DNA of 64,000 nucleotides, taken from Sipunculus nudus (lineage: Eukaryota; Annelida; Sipuncula; Golfingiida; Sipunculidae). How positions within the stretch are numbered: the stretch's first letter is position 1; the number at the start of each line of letters is the position of its first letter. Where the stretch lies: NCBI GenBank assembly GCA_026874595.1, contig CM049313.1, forward strand, positions 43,740,659 through 43,804,658, in the 5' to 3' direction. The translations under genes and the position numbers were made by a program. Positions 1 through 12,699 of the stretch are shown here, in pieces. The notes beneath the pieces are model-generated. The model was given only the letters and a program-made list of their open reading frames with translations, had not been told where the DNA came from and searched no databases.

Positions 1-3000
1 TGCAACATTACAACCAGGATATTTTTCATGTGATAACACATGCTATGTCTGACAAAAACTGAAAGCATAATGATATTATCATTGGATAAAGAGTGTTTCA
101 ATTTGTGTTTGACTTCTTAGAATAGCCTGATATACTGACAAAATAAGCTAGAACATGTTAATGGGAAGGGGGGGGGGGGGTCCTGGTATCCCCATTGTAA
201 TAAAGAAATTCCATACTCACAACGATTTGACCTTTGTAATATTTTTTTTTTATATAAATCTTAAATTAGCCTGCATGGGTTGATACATAATTGGGCTGAT
301 GAGCATCAAACATGTATTCATCAAAACTTTCACACTGAAATACTTTGAAATTAATGATACCAATATTTTAAGTCTGTAGGTTTTGTACATTATATTATCC
401 ACTCCTTGTAACACCAAGGTGATATGATCTCCCCTGGTAAACCAAGATAAACACCAAGTGAGCATACCGCAAACATCCCAATATAAGAGGAAGAGTACAT
501 CCTTGTGTTCATACGATAAGGCGGGGGAGGGGAGTATCCTGATGGCTGGCCTGTTATAAAGGTCACTGGGTTATGTTTATATACTGTGGGTTGGGCTTCA
601 CTTAGCTCCACATTAACACATAGATCCCAAATTCAACTTCTTATTCAGCTTGAATTTGTAGAAATTCCATTTAGCATATGGGGTTATTAAAGATATTTTC
701 AGATTGTGGCAAAATGTCAAAGCAAACTTTTGGCCATTTATATATGAGTTGTTTTAATAATATATTCCCTGTCAAGATCCCACACAGCTAAAAACAGGCT
801 TTTTCACTATATGTTCCAAATGATAAACATTTTACTTTATTTGTTTTGACAGGAACAGTTTCACTGCTTATTATCTATTAACTTTTCTGGCCAACCTAGC
901 ATATCACTTTCTCTCTTGAAAAGTGAGAAAACAGTGAGGGGTATTTGTCAAATATGATTCTTATGAGAGAATATGACACATTCTAAGACAAAAAATGACA
1001 GTATAATTAATATCAAATATTGCATTGTGTTAGAATCTGGGACACCAGGTTCCTTTTTCTTTAATTCATGATGCCATTTGAATGATTTAATCAAACTATA
1101 TAACATTTAAACAAGATGTGTGGCTGATGGCTATACTGTTGTTGCTTTGATGTTGTGCAAAAAAAAAAAAATGTATTACCAAGCGAAGTGATATTTATTC
1201 TGATTCAAATAAAATGTCTCATTGAGCTGAACATAAATTTTTTTTTTTTTGTAATTTTGTGTCCTCAATGTTAAAACCAAACCCTCCAAATGTGGGCCAG
1301 GTGGCAAACCCTTCCTGTTAGCCTGTTACATGACACCCACTCAGTAGTCTGGTACCCACTCATAACAGACCTGCCCCATCTCATATTACATCCATTAATA
1401 AAACACAGAAGTTGTGTAAGTCACACTCCGGGTTTCAAATGCCTTACTCATAAAAAGGAACTAGTACAACTGTGAAACACTTAGGGCATGTTTGTCAGCA
1501 ATTTAGGTCTTTTATTTATTTCTTTTATAATGCCTGCCCTCCTAAGGGAGTTGAATATATGCTATCAAGGGTGGTGGTGACCCTGAGCCACCTATGGCAA
1601 AAAAATGGGCTGCTCTAAACAATGCAGTGATGATACTATTGTGGATTTACAGGGTGGGTGGACCAATTCTGTATGTAATATAAAAATAACCATACTACTT
1701 TTCAATACTGTTAGATCATCGATTTTCTTGTGTATTTTGATCAAATACTGCAAGTATTTTCAGCTACAGTAAAAACCAGCAGGAACTAAATAATGAAATC
1801 ATGATCTCTTGCCAAAAGCTGCTGGTGCTCTGACAAGGCATGACTGATCAGTGAAATACATTTTTTGTAGCCTTTTGGTATATAACCATCATCATTATTT
1901 AGAATGAAAAACATTCCTCTAACATCAGGTCAAAGGACAGTAGTGACTTGGAAGACAGAGCAACTGTCTGCTGTACCGTTTTATGTATCGTGTGTATGCT
2001 CAAATTAAAAAGTCGTCATAAAAAACATCTTCAGTACAGTCCAAGCAGATTGAAGCGACTAAAAACTTTTCCAAACTATACGGGTACTTAAATAATGCCA
2101 GGCCCACATTAGGGTCTTGAAATGCCATCTTCATTGAAGCATCAAAGGCATAAGGCCAAAAAAAAATAAGGTTTGGTTCACAGGCACTTTTTTCAAAAAT
2201 CAATGTGGGTGGGTGTTTATTTCTTTTTCTTTTTCTTTTGTAGGTTTCAATAAAAATGTCAAATGATAAGAGACAAGCATGATATTATCAGATTTATTTT
2301 GCTAAACAAGTAAAAGCATTACATAACAAAGGACATTTTATCAAAATTTTATGATTTCTTCTTCTTGAAAGATATGTTTGAGCTGCTTGAGCTCAAAATG
2401 TGTAAGTTTCTATTGAAAATCAAAAATAAACATTTTTGATGTGGAGATTTAAAATTGATGCTGGCAGTGCCTGAGAACCATACTTTTTTTTTGCCTAACC
2501 TTTCTTAAATAAGAACCTTGACAAACACTGAGTGCATCAAGAGCACAAGGCAACCAGTGAAATTCACTCAGGAGAGGTCACATTCAGTCACACACCAGTG
2601 GCTGTGGCCCACTACTTCTAGTATACAATAAGGTCGATTTGCCCCATGGACAACTTATAATTGTGCTACAAGTGAGATCTTCCCAAGGGGTTCATGGCTT
2701 CAAGCCTTCAGGTACATATTCCCAGTTATGCCTGAACTCTGTACAGCTTTGTGAGTGTTGAATTTGATAATGCTCAATAACCTGAGGGAACTGAGGCATT
2801 AGTTTTTAATATTTAGGAGAGTGGCCTGTTGTTGGGCGATGAAGGTTTATAATATGACAAAGGACTTTATATTATTATGAAAATTACATATTCTATGAAA
2901 GGAAATCACTGAGAATGCATCCAGGCTTTTATCTTTATATAATAATAGACTTATTGTTGTAACATGATTAAAACTTGCAAATGCATGTTGATCTTATCTG

Positions 3001-6000
3001 ATATAATTGTAATATGTTTATAAATGGCTACATGACATAAGAACCTTAGATAATGGGAAATTTCTACAAGTGGAACCAACCGATCCTCATTTGTCTACTT
3101 ATCATACAAAATGAATTCTGACCATTAATATGGCCATTCTTCACATTTTAGGAACTATTTGATAGGAATTTGAATATTATTGACTGATATATCTGCTGAA
3201 TAAGAAACAAGCACATCATGTGATATATATTTCAGGAAGCACAGCAGTACTTGCCCACCAGGGCTTCAGTGTTTGGAGGACAGTCCTACAAGCATACACA
3301 ATTATCCCAGCAATCATGTCCTGTCTGTGTATATTGTACAGTCACTCTGCCCCATATGCAGGTCAGCAAACCTCATGAATAAACATGAATAATACCAACT
3401 CTCATGAATAATACCAACTCTCATGAATAAACATGCATAGCAGGATCTCTCTTGTGTTTGAAAAAGGCACAGACCTAGCCCTGGCACCAGTATATTCCTT
3501 GTAGTTTGTATTACCAATCAGATAAAACTATAATACATGTAAACATGTGCATATCTTAAAATGCACACAAAAGCCCTGAACTTGGCAGGCAGCAGCACTT
3601 TTTCGGGGCTCTCTGTGGCTGATAGGAAATCACTTGTGAATTCTTTGAAACCTAATGTTATTACCATCAGAACCTGGATGGGACAACTATATCTACCACA
3701 TACAAAGAAAAGGTCTGTGTGTTCATGAAAAAACACAGCGCAAACAGCTCCCCAGTGACACCATATTTTATGCCTGTGGTTACCAATATGGGACCACAGC
3801 TGGAATGCGTGTGCTGGACCATCATCCTGCTTTCATGTGCGGGATGAATATATCAAAACCGCCAAGTTTGATGACACCTGTGGCAACAAGGTCATGTGAC
3901 CATGATGATGGAACCGTACAGAATCACAGACTACCCACTGAGTGACAATATTTACGGGATATGATCCCTTGGACCAAATATGGTCTCGGTTCATTTATCA
4001 AATACATTCTTCACACACCAGCTACGAATGGAATTTCTCTATAAAAATGACAAGAATTTACTCTTGCTCTTTGTCATGTAGTACAGCCAAGCCTCCCATC
4101 AGCATAAAAGTGAGTTCTACTGGTAGGAAAGAATTACAAAAACAGCCGATACCATCTACTCAGCATACCAATATTGATACAAATATTATATTGTAGTGTA
4201 CAACAGTATGTGTTACAGAATGCTGGAACAGCTGCCATTCCACCATGTAGCTGTTACTCAGCCAATGGGACCTTGGGCAGGGACAGAGATCTGACATTTT
4301 TTTTCCTTTGATGTATGGAGGCAGTCAGATTGAAATAAAGCTGTTCACAGAGCTGTCATCGCAATCCACAAAGCTTGGACATCACTGCAGCACAGACTGT
4401 CACAGTCTGACTGATGTGCTGGTCCCCAACAGCAACACAGATGGAGGACAGCCTTGCAGGGCCTGGGGACTGGTAGTGCCCAGTGCACTCTGGCTGACTA
4501 TTTGGTATGTCAGGATTTTCAGCAAGTGGTAGCTGGTGGCTTCTGTACCAACAGCCTGTGGGACAACTGGGCCAGCATCCATTACCAGCAGAAACCAAAG
4601 GTCCAAGTTTACATCAGAAGCATGAAATCTCTCTTACATCAATAGCCTTTTTTTTAAATACTTCCTGTACTGCAATAGTCACCAGTTATAGCTATATACA
4701 CATTAATTATATGACACAAAATGTAACTCAAAACAGGTTATCAGATGCCAACCCAATCATTGGCTCTGAACAAAATGGGACAACACTGAAATGAAAGCCT
4801 GCACCTAAAATTGCTTCTTTCAAACTCAAGCACCTGACAGCAAAAGAGTTATTATTCTGTTAATCTGCTCCAAAGTTCAAGCTGTTACACAATGATGAAA
4901 AGATGCCAGAATTGGTGATAAGTACTTGGCAGAAGCAATGTTAAGGCTTTTGTACATCACTGGCAACACCTCTGAAGTTCTGATTCAAAGGTCCTGTGTT
5001 ATTGCAACAATAGGGTCATAACACTTATTAATCTTAGACAGGACCAGAAATGAGACAATCAGCCCATCGCTGTATTATATCAGATCTAAAATGATAGGCA
5101 TTACAGTGTGAACCTAGACAAAGGAGTGTGCCATGTTGTATGGCTATGGCTAATAATCATTGGCTGACTCACAGGGTTCAAGCAGGGAACAGTGTCACTT
5201 ACAAACACCGATCAACATGCTCACTCCCTGGTCTGCCAAGGAAGTCAGTTGACCCCAAGGAAAGGTCAAACAGCTCCCAAATCCAGCTGCCCTCTAAATA
5301 GCCCATCTCAAGAGGCCTGGGGCACTTCACATTGCTGGTAATAAATAATTATACCAGACTCCTATATCTCACTGTCAGGGTGAAAGACTACTCATAATAG
5401 GCCTGTGACCTCGCTGTACACTCCTTAACCCCTGACCTTTCTATACACACACATGCAAGTGTATCTGGTTATCTGTGGGTCTTGTGTGTACAGAGTGTAA
5501 TAAACTTCTACCTTAATTATCATCTACATACTATTTCTCCCAATATAAAAATACACAAATTATGAACTAACCTCTCCTTTAACCACCAAACCATTTAAAA
5601 GCTAACACATCTGTCACTCTTATGATTATACTCATATTTATAATACTGTTTTTCAAATTGTACAGGTAGCTGAATGTCAGACTTATTCTAACACAGAATA
5701 TTGTAACATAAGGGTCATATAAGCCACAGTCACATTGTAGCACTACAAGACAAAACAGGGTCCAGACAAAACACAAGTAAAGGTCATGTACTGGAAATGC
5801 CAGTGTCCCCCAACACTGAACTCTATTGCTGAATGATGGTGTTAAAAGATTCCTGACAGGAGGGTCCTGACTCACACCTGATTCATACCTATACAGTGCT
5901 GAGCATTGTCTACTTTTACCTTTACTGGGCTTTATTACCAAATTTTATGTAAAAAAGGATGTCTAACCTGATGGAATCATGAGCATTATACTGACCAAAT

Positions 6001-9000
6001 GGAGTTTTATAATTAAACAGTGTATATCCTTAGTGAAACACAAAATGAGCCCTACACTTATTGTCTATGCCTAGTGAAACACAAAATGAACCCTAGCCTT
6101 AGTGTCTATGTTTTGTGAAACAGGCCAAATGCGTTCTGCATTGAAGTGTCTATGCTTAGTGAAACAAAACACATGAGCTGTAGATAAACTTAGTGTCTAT
6201 GTTAAGTGAAAATGAGCTATTCGATTCTATGCTTTTGAGTCTACACTCAGTGAAACAGACCTAATGAACTCTATATCTTAGAGCTTACACTTACTGAAAC
6301 ATACCAAGATCTATCCTGGGCAGAAAGAAGTTATTCCATTTGACAGAATCATTCACAATTAAGGAAAACATTCTGTAAATCCAGTTTGCAGGAAACATTT
6401 TACTACATGTATGACAGTTCTGTTTTTTACCTGAATTAGGTGGAACCTATTTATAATCCTGTCTTATTCTATCCTATGACCATAACATGACAATCCAAAG
6501 CAAAGAAACCTGATCTTAATCAAACCACAGGATAGGAAAGTTAATACATTTATTTTTGTACAGTAAATTAAGATACAAAACCCAGATTCTAACAGCAGGC
6601 CCTGAGCCTGCAGTTACACCCATGAATGAGATGCTGGGATGAAGTTCCCATCAGGATTAATAAATATCAACCCATATATTTTTTATCTGCCAGGGATATC
6701 TGTCTACTATCTGCCACTATCAGAATATAGTGTTCCTGTTCTGACTATGGCTGGCACTGTATATGGTTTCTGGTCTCCAAGATTTCTGACACATGATCCT
6801 GTAATATGACCACAATATTTTGGCATGTGGCTTGAGTTAACTTTCTGCCATGCATACTGACAGTTAGTCTAGGCAGGGTTGTTTGTCTATCCTGTTCTTA
6901 TGTTAGTATCTGCCATTTTACAAGCAGATATCAATATTAAATCAAGGTTTCTTGTTTCAAGTATCATGGCAGTAAAAACAGAACAGCTGTTGAATCTGTA
7001 TTACTAGGGAGCCTTACAAATATCCCAGATACTGATCAAATGAAAAAGCACAACAAAAGTTATCATGTACCTAAAGTTATGGGAAAACAGGGCCTAGTAG
7101 TATTGTCTGTGAAATGTTTTTCTTAAGTTTAATTGATTTGGGATATTTAAACTGAATTAGTTTATTCTTGTTTACAGTTTAAACTGATAGGTGGATAAAA
7201 CAATCAAATTAACATACAAAAAGAAAATCAGTGGCAATACTGTGATTAAACACTTTATCATATACACTAATAAAGTGATTTGATAAATTTATTTGGTGTA
7301 TAATAAGGTCATAATAAATCATTTGGTTCAATCTTTCTTACGGTTATTATAAAATTAATATATATTTACATAATGCAAGGAAACATCTCTAGGTAAAATG
7401 TGTGATAAAATATGTATCCTGGCAACCTTTTCCCAATCTGTTTCCAATGTCGAGATTATTGTTTCATTCAATTTAATTCATTGATTATATAAGTCATTAT
7501 TCTCAAATTCTTTACAACAACAAGTGGTGACTGAAGACCATGATAAAATATTTAATAAAACATTTCCTTTAAATGATAAATCATGATCAATTATTTTCCC
7601 TTCCTTGATACCATAACTTACAATATATGCTGCTAATCAATTACACTGCATCACTGTTTCATAATTACACATAAATGGTAATATAAGTACAAATATAACC
7701 ACAATAATTAGAGTGTGGGCAGAGGCATAAATCATACATAATTGGCAAAACACTTCTAAACAAAAGGGTCTGTCTCTCAACCATGGGTACAAAGCTTGCA
7801 TATTATAATTCCTCGTTTCCTTAATTTATGTGTGTGGCACAAATGCAACACATTTCCAAATTTGGTAAGGTTCATTCTCAGCTATCAACAAAGATTTTCA
7901 ACATTACAGATATTTTTCCCAAAGAATCATAGGTTTGCTAGAGCATAGTTTAAGCATGCTGGAACAAGCAGGAGGAGGGGGGAGCTGGTTGTCAACGTAA
8001 AATATATTTTTATACATGGATGGTTTAGGTTATAACCTCAAAGCTACAGCAAAATACAAAACTGGCCAATATATTTTCTGCATCACGTTACAGATTGAAC
8101 CAACTGACTTTACATCAGCTAATCAAGGCAGCTTTCCAACTAAGTCTTATCAGGTGACCAGTGGTTCAGGATGAGTGTCTTTGATTGAATCAGATAAGTA
8201 CAAACATCTGATGTAGTAACACTTTGGGCATTAATCAATTAGTGCTGAATCACACAGTGAAAACATCAGGAATTTTGCTCTGAAATTGTTGCATGCATTA
8301 AGAATATGTTAATGTCTTTGTGATTTTGGGAATTGATGTTTATTGGGATATTGTGTTTAATATTGTTATACAAATTCTAGTACAGGCCACCCAGAGGTGA
8401 TTCAACAGATCTTATCAAAATTTGCAAGGAGTAATTAATACACACATCACTGTCTAAGGAATAAGTACAGACCGTTCATATCATAATTTTGGCCATGAAA
8501 GTAGTGGTGTCTTTAGTTTATATCTGTATAATAGAATCTAGGAAGTCACTGACATACTTTCGCTGGCGCCGAGGCGGGTGGGTTATCATCGAGATGACAG
8601 TGTATGGGGTTAAGCCGAGTGCAGTTGTCTGGCCTGATAAAATCGTACACACCCACACCTGCCTACCGACAGTTTAAATAACTGAAAATTAAGCGTTCAA
8701 TTTTTATAGAGCTCTAATATACATAGCATAGCATACGGGAGAGCGGAACGCAACCGCGAATATTCCAATGACAGTTCAAGTGTAATGGCTGATGCCATCT
8801 GTAGGCGCAACCGGTGACATTCACTTGAAATGTACATCGTGAAATGTACATCATGCTCTGATGCATTTCACATACTCAGAATGTTTGACGGTGTATTAAT
8901 AAGAACTGCTGTGGCTTTAAACTAATAAAATAATTTATTTCAGAAGTGAGGTATTAAACAATTCAATAATTTAAAACTGACGTGTCGCACGATCAAGCAG

Positions 9001-9096
9001 TGGTTGGACATGTATGCATATTGTTTACACTGCGTGTGACATTACCGGCATACGGCCCTAGATCTGACCGAGTACGGTGAGAATGGTTCAGCCTAC
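1..9096 (-). other. Tropomyosin intron downstream of exon 1b
   Basis: This 9-kb stretch lies between exon 1b and the missing exon 3. It is AT-rich with short homopolymers, including G11 or more at about 169-180, A12 near 1160 and T11 near 1239. I looked on the minus strand for the conserved coiled-coil exons 3 to 9 and saw none. Short ORFs, such as minus 5579-5941 (120 codons) and plus 3655-3945 (96 codons), match no family I know and have no coiled-coil pattern. The tandem repeat at 6020-6305 is listed separately. Confidence 0.6.
6020..6305. repeat. Degenerate tandem repeat, about 56-bp unit, five to six copies
   Basis: The phrase 'tagtgaaacacaaaatgag' with variants, followed by 'tgtctatg', recurs about every 50-60 bases (near 6031, 6071, 6115, 6158, 6208, 6250 and 6292). 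Copies are diverged by substitutions and small indels, so this is an old minisatellite-like array in the tropomyosin intron. Confidence 0.65.
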
Positions 9097-9228
9097 CTCT
9101 GCGTGTTTCCTCCGGACTTCCTCAAGCTCTCTGTCTTTTTCACAGATTGTATCTCTGGCTTCGTCTAAATGATTTCGCAGAGACTGCATTTTATTTTTAA
9201 GAGCGGTTAATGCCCCTCCAGCCGCCAT
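9097..9228 (-). CDS. TPM: Tropomyosin, alternative first exon 1b (short isoform N-terminus)
   Basis: The exon starts at an ATG in good context (GCAAAAATGG) and encodes 44 residues, MAAGGALTALKNKMQSLRNH through EEVRRKHAE. It ends at a GTAGGC donor in phase 0. Low-molecular-weight tropomyosins in other animals replace exons 1a and 2 with a 44-residue exon 1b of this character: a small, Ala/Gly-rich start followed by a basic coiled coil. Its position downstream of exon 2 matches the usual 1a-2-1b-3 order, so it implies its own promoter at about 9.23-9.7 kb. Exon 3, which should follow, is not found in the remaining 9 kb. The call rests on exon size, phase and coiled coil, as sequence similarity in exon 1b is low between phyla. 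Confidence 0.85.
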
Positions 9229-9700
9229 TTTTGCTTTTGAGGTTTTAGTAAAACAAATCCAAAACTCGACGGTGACTTCAAGATGGCTGTCAGGCGAACT
9301 CAGCTGACAGACAGATATCACTCCGCATGCAATTTAACACCAAAACAGGAATAAGCAAGTTAAATGCGGTGTTTCGATGTTTGAATTTTTGTTTCTTGTA
9401 TGCTATCAGCGGGAACAGGTACTGGAATGCTGGGATTATTGGGGTACACAGAGAGTCATTCCGGTACGTTTGCGGAAATGACACATTTTAATGAGATATT
9501 CAGGTGCGGTAAAATAGTGCCATTTGGGATAGCCCCTGTGTCGTCACGTGGTTACTCATTCACGACTACAAGCGAGGACAGGTGCCCTTTCGTGGCTGAT
9601 CCAACAAGTGTCACCACCCCCTACTATAAAATGCACTTTCACTTCAAATAAAAACCTGCCCACCCAGATACAACAAATGCAATAAAAGCAAACCATAACT
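9229..9700 (-). promoter_or_regulatory. TPM: Likely promoter region of tropomyosin exon 1b
   Basis: The region directly upstream of the short-isoform first exon must contain its 5' UTR and promoter if exon 1b is used as in other animals. It is moderately CpG-containing and holds one CACGTG E-box (9545-9550). On the minus strand a weak TATA-like TTTTATAG lies at about 9624-9631. Nothing here fixes the start site. Confidence 0.35.
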
Positions 9701-10020
9701 CGAATTGGAAATGTAAATGAAAAGCATTTAATGTTGCTTAATTCATGCAGCTGGCTGTATAGGCATATACAAACTTGCCAGCCACGCTGTCCCATTTACA
9801 CAGATCGTTTTTTATGAGCTCATGTAGTGTATTACTAGACCGGCTACACGGTGAGTTAAGGTTACCCTGCAGCTGATATTTAATGGTGCAGTGTGGCCTT
9901 GCACATATCGGAATAAAATTATAGTTGCACCAAAAAAATATTATAAATTGTATGATAAGCCTGTACACACAGATATACTGTTTGTTTCGTAATTTTACAG
10001 TTATATACTTTAAGCACATA

Positions 10021-10038
10021 TATATATATGTGTGTTAT

Positions 10039-10073
<35 letters not shown>
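10021..10073. repeat. (TG)n microsatellite with a short AT lead-in
   Basis: An uninterrupted TG dinucleotide run covers 10040-10073, preceded by TATATATATGTGTG from 10021. It lies in intronic DNA between exon 1b and the nested ORF. Confidence 0.95.
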
Positions 10074-10076
<3 letters not shown>

Positions 10077-11162
10077 CTAAGGAAACCCCGAAAAACCATA
10101 ATTTTTTTCCATTGTTGGTCTTTGTATTGATATTTATATTTAAAGTTTATTTTTATTACAGAGTTTCGTAAACATTAAAAATAACAAATGTGTATTCACG
10201 TACATATCATTTTTAAATTATGCTTAGCAGAATGAAATGGTCAGTAAGGTGATCAGCTTCTAACAGACAAATGTCAAGTCCGGGGAAGCAATGAATCCCA
10301 TGCAGAAAGCAATTCAATGACGCTGATCTAATAAAATTTATGAAATGATTTTGATTTTAAAGAAACTGATGTATTGTATATAACTGAATGGATATTGTAA
10401 CTATATTCAGGCCTGAATATCCCCATGTCAAATTACACATATCAAATATTTACATGAACCAGGGCGGCTAAGGAAACGAATGAAATTGTAAATTTTAATA
10501 ACGCAGCCAAGCGCTTGAAATATTTATTAACCACGAACAGTTTTACGTTATAATTGAACAGATAAATATTTTCCTTACTCATTTGGAAACGGAACACATT
10601 ATATCTGCATTAGCGACATGGTAGACCGCGTGTGCCACAAATCATACGTTTGCTTCTACAAATCACCACCAGATGTCGGCACATGCTTGCGCACACCAGC
10701 TGTTTATCAAATGGAATCGGTTTGCAGCATGATACAAAACATCCGGTGCCAACCAGGGCCTGGATGATTTCCTCGAAAGGAGTTCTAGATACATCGGATT
10801 TAGTGGCAATAAAACATTTGTTTATTTTTAACCGACTTTTGAAAAGCATTTCACATGCTATATTTAAACCAAAAACGCAGCCCACTTTTAACTTTAAGAC
10901 ACATAAACCAGCTAAGCCATATAAATACATGTTTTATGTTGCCGCACATAATGTGTGCATAAGTAAGAGAGGTCCTTGTATGTTGTAGAAATAAACAGAA
11001 TGCCGCCAAAGGTATTAAATGCGATTTTCAATATAAAATAAAACACAAATTGTTAACTACATTTTGTACACTGGAAGTTACCATTTCTATTAAAATGTCT
11101 TTTTGTTACATCTATAATTTGTCATTATTATGTAAGTTTATGAGGATGGGATAATACAATTA

Positions 11163-11168
11163 TTTATT
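11163..11168 (-). terminator. Candidate polyadenylation signal (AATAAA) for the nested ORF
   Basis: The minus strand reads AATAAA about 125 bp past the stop at 11290. It is suitably placed, but AATAAA is frequent by chance in DNA this AT-rich. Confidence 0.3.
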
Positions 11169-11289
11169 CGAGTCTATAAAGAGCTATGCCAATTTGAATC
11201 CGATACAATATGTGGGGTGCACTAATGGGATGAACTACTAGCATGAAGCAATATATATGGTATGAAAATAAAGCCATGCATGTGACGCT

Positions 11290-12393
11290 TCATCTACAAC
11301 AAAAAAAAAAAAACAATTTGGTCCAAGTTTTATTAAGCATCAAGACTATAAAGGATTCTAATAAAACCATGCAAGTCATCATGCAGGGATCGAGATTATA
11401 TCTGATCGAGATTACCCTGCGGAGCGCTCCCCTGAAAATGTTCTGCAGTTCGGCTCCAATGATGGCGAATTTAAGCATGGTGTTAGACGTAACCAGATAC
11501 GCGGCAGAAAATATATTATCTGACTGAGCTCTCCGGTGGTGGCGATCAAGTTCATTCTTAATTTCTTCATCTTCTTTAGCGTCATATTCGAGATCAGAAA
11601 ATATAGGTTCCGAACTGTTAATAACTGCGTCGTATTCGTCCGGGTGAGATGACGTCACAGGACTGACCCCTCCTTCGGGGTCAGGCCGAGGACACAGTTT
11701 TCTTTCCTTCGAACTCACTGAACATGTACAAGTACATTTATTTGGCACTTCCGGTTTACTAGAATCCGTATTTGCTAAGTCTGGTTCTACACTAATGTTT
11801 GGGTCTTGACTGGGCAGGCTGTCGCTTACAGAAACAGAAGTAGTATCTTCCTTGCTATTACCCTTTATTTGATTCTTATTCGCTTTATCTCCATCAGCGT
11901 CTATAGATGTTTGACCTTTAGCTTTAGCATGTTTTGCACACAAACAGTTACATTTACATTTAACTTTACGAATTTTAATTTTTCTCCGTTTCATGGAATG
12001 TTCTTTGGAAATCGTTCCGTCGCCATCTTCACTATGTTTAATTTTCTTTTTCTTGACTTTCCTGATCCCTTTTCCGTCACTTTTTATTTGTGCTAGTAAA
12101 TTTTCCGATGACCCCCGAGGAGTCCTACTCCGATCACGTGACTTCCGATCAACGTTACTAACATTTCGGATCACGTGATCTTCCCGGGGTTGATCGGGGT
12201 CATCCATGGCACAGCGTCTACTAACAAGCGGGTGTACATAATCATCACTGCCTTCTGATTCAGACATACTAAGTTTGTCCGCCATTTTGTTCCTTTCTGT
12301 TGATTTAGCACCACTATCATCATTATCCAAAGATTTTTCTAAGTGGAGATTCTTGACCAGTGTTTCCTTGTTGGTGTTTGCTTCCATCTCCAT
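11290..12393 (-). CDS. Unrecognised 367-residue ORF between tropomyosin exons 2 and 1b
   Basis: I do not recognise this protein. By far the longest non-repetitive ORF here, it starts MEMEANTNKETL and is rich in Ser, Asp, Lys and Arg. An SR-like patch (RKSRDRSRTPRGS, about residue 85) and a basic run (RKVKKKKIKH, about 111) could act in nuclear import. Two closely spaced Cys clusters follow: KCKCNCLC (about 144) and KCTCTC (about 219). After an acidic segment (DLEYDAKEDEE) comes a mostly hydrophobic end from about residue 305, including LKFAIIGAELQNIF and MMTCMVLLESFIVLMLN. The last residues read through a T12 run, and a GTAATC donor-like site follows GALRR in phase 0, so the true C-terminus may differ. 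It could be an independent gene, an unusual first exon, or chance. Composition and CpG content favour real coding. Confidence 0.55.
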   Translation of the reverse strand: MEMEANTNKETLVKNLHLEKSLDNDDSGAKSTERNKMADKLSMSESEGSDDYVHPLVSRRCAMDDPDQPREDHVIRNVSNVDRKSRDRSRTPRGSSENLLAQIKSDGKGIRKVKKKKIKHSEDGDGTISKEHSMKRRKIKIRKVKCKCNCLCAKHAKAKGQTSIDADGDKANKNQIKGNSKEDTTSVSVSDSLPSQDPNISVEPDLANTDSSKPEVPNKCTCTCSVSSKERKLCPRPDPEGGVSPVTSSHPDEYDAVINSSEPIFSDLEYDAKEDEEIKNELDRHHRRAQSDNIFSAAYLVTSNTMLKFAIIGAELQNIFRGALRRVISIRYNLDPCMMTCMVLLESFIVLMLNKTWTKLFFFFCCR

Positions 12394-12699
12394 GGCCAGT
12401 AAAGGGAAACTGGTCTCTGAGCAAGCGACAGCCAGACACAGTGAAAACCCAAACAGTTGTTAACTGTGTAACACACTGGGGAACTGGCACGGTAAATACA
12501 CTGAAACGCAGTTAGAAAGTTCTGTTGGCTCAACCGTTGCTATAGCAACGGCTTATCATCCCACATTATCCTATTTCCCATTGATGTTGATCAGTCCTTA
12601 TGCGTGATATGTGAACTGTTTATTTACGGCATGAGTCACGTGATACATTCACTTAAGCTTAAGATTAAAACAGACAATAAGTAAAGTTCACAACTACAA

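Larger units (their letters stand above)
9701..11289. other. Tropomyosin intron between the exon 1b promoter region and the nested ORF
   Basis: Apart from the TG microsatellite, this is AT-rich DNA with no exon I can support. Overlapping ORFs at 10610-10988 on opposite strands (106 and 118 codons) are mutual shadows with no recognisable domain. A minus-strand AATAAA (TTTATT at 11163-11168) lies about 125 bp beyond the stop of the nested ORF and could serve as its polyadenylation signal. Confidence 0.5.

Noticed and set aside
5579-5941. 120-codon ORF with hydrophobic stretches as a membrane protein
   Set aside because: Composition is that of AT-rich intronic DNA; no start context, homologue or splice signal supports it.
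1-9000. Tropomyosin exons 3 to 9 downstream of exon 1b
   Set aside because: I looked on the minus strand for the conserved coiled-coil words and 100-135-bp exons with phase-0 borders and found none; they should lie left of the window.
10610-10988. Opposing ORFs of 106 and 118 codons
   Set aside because: They overlap on opposite strands, neither has a recognisable domain, and both lie in intronic DNA.
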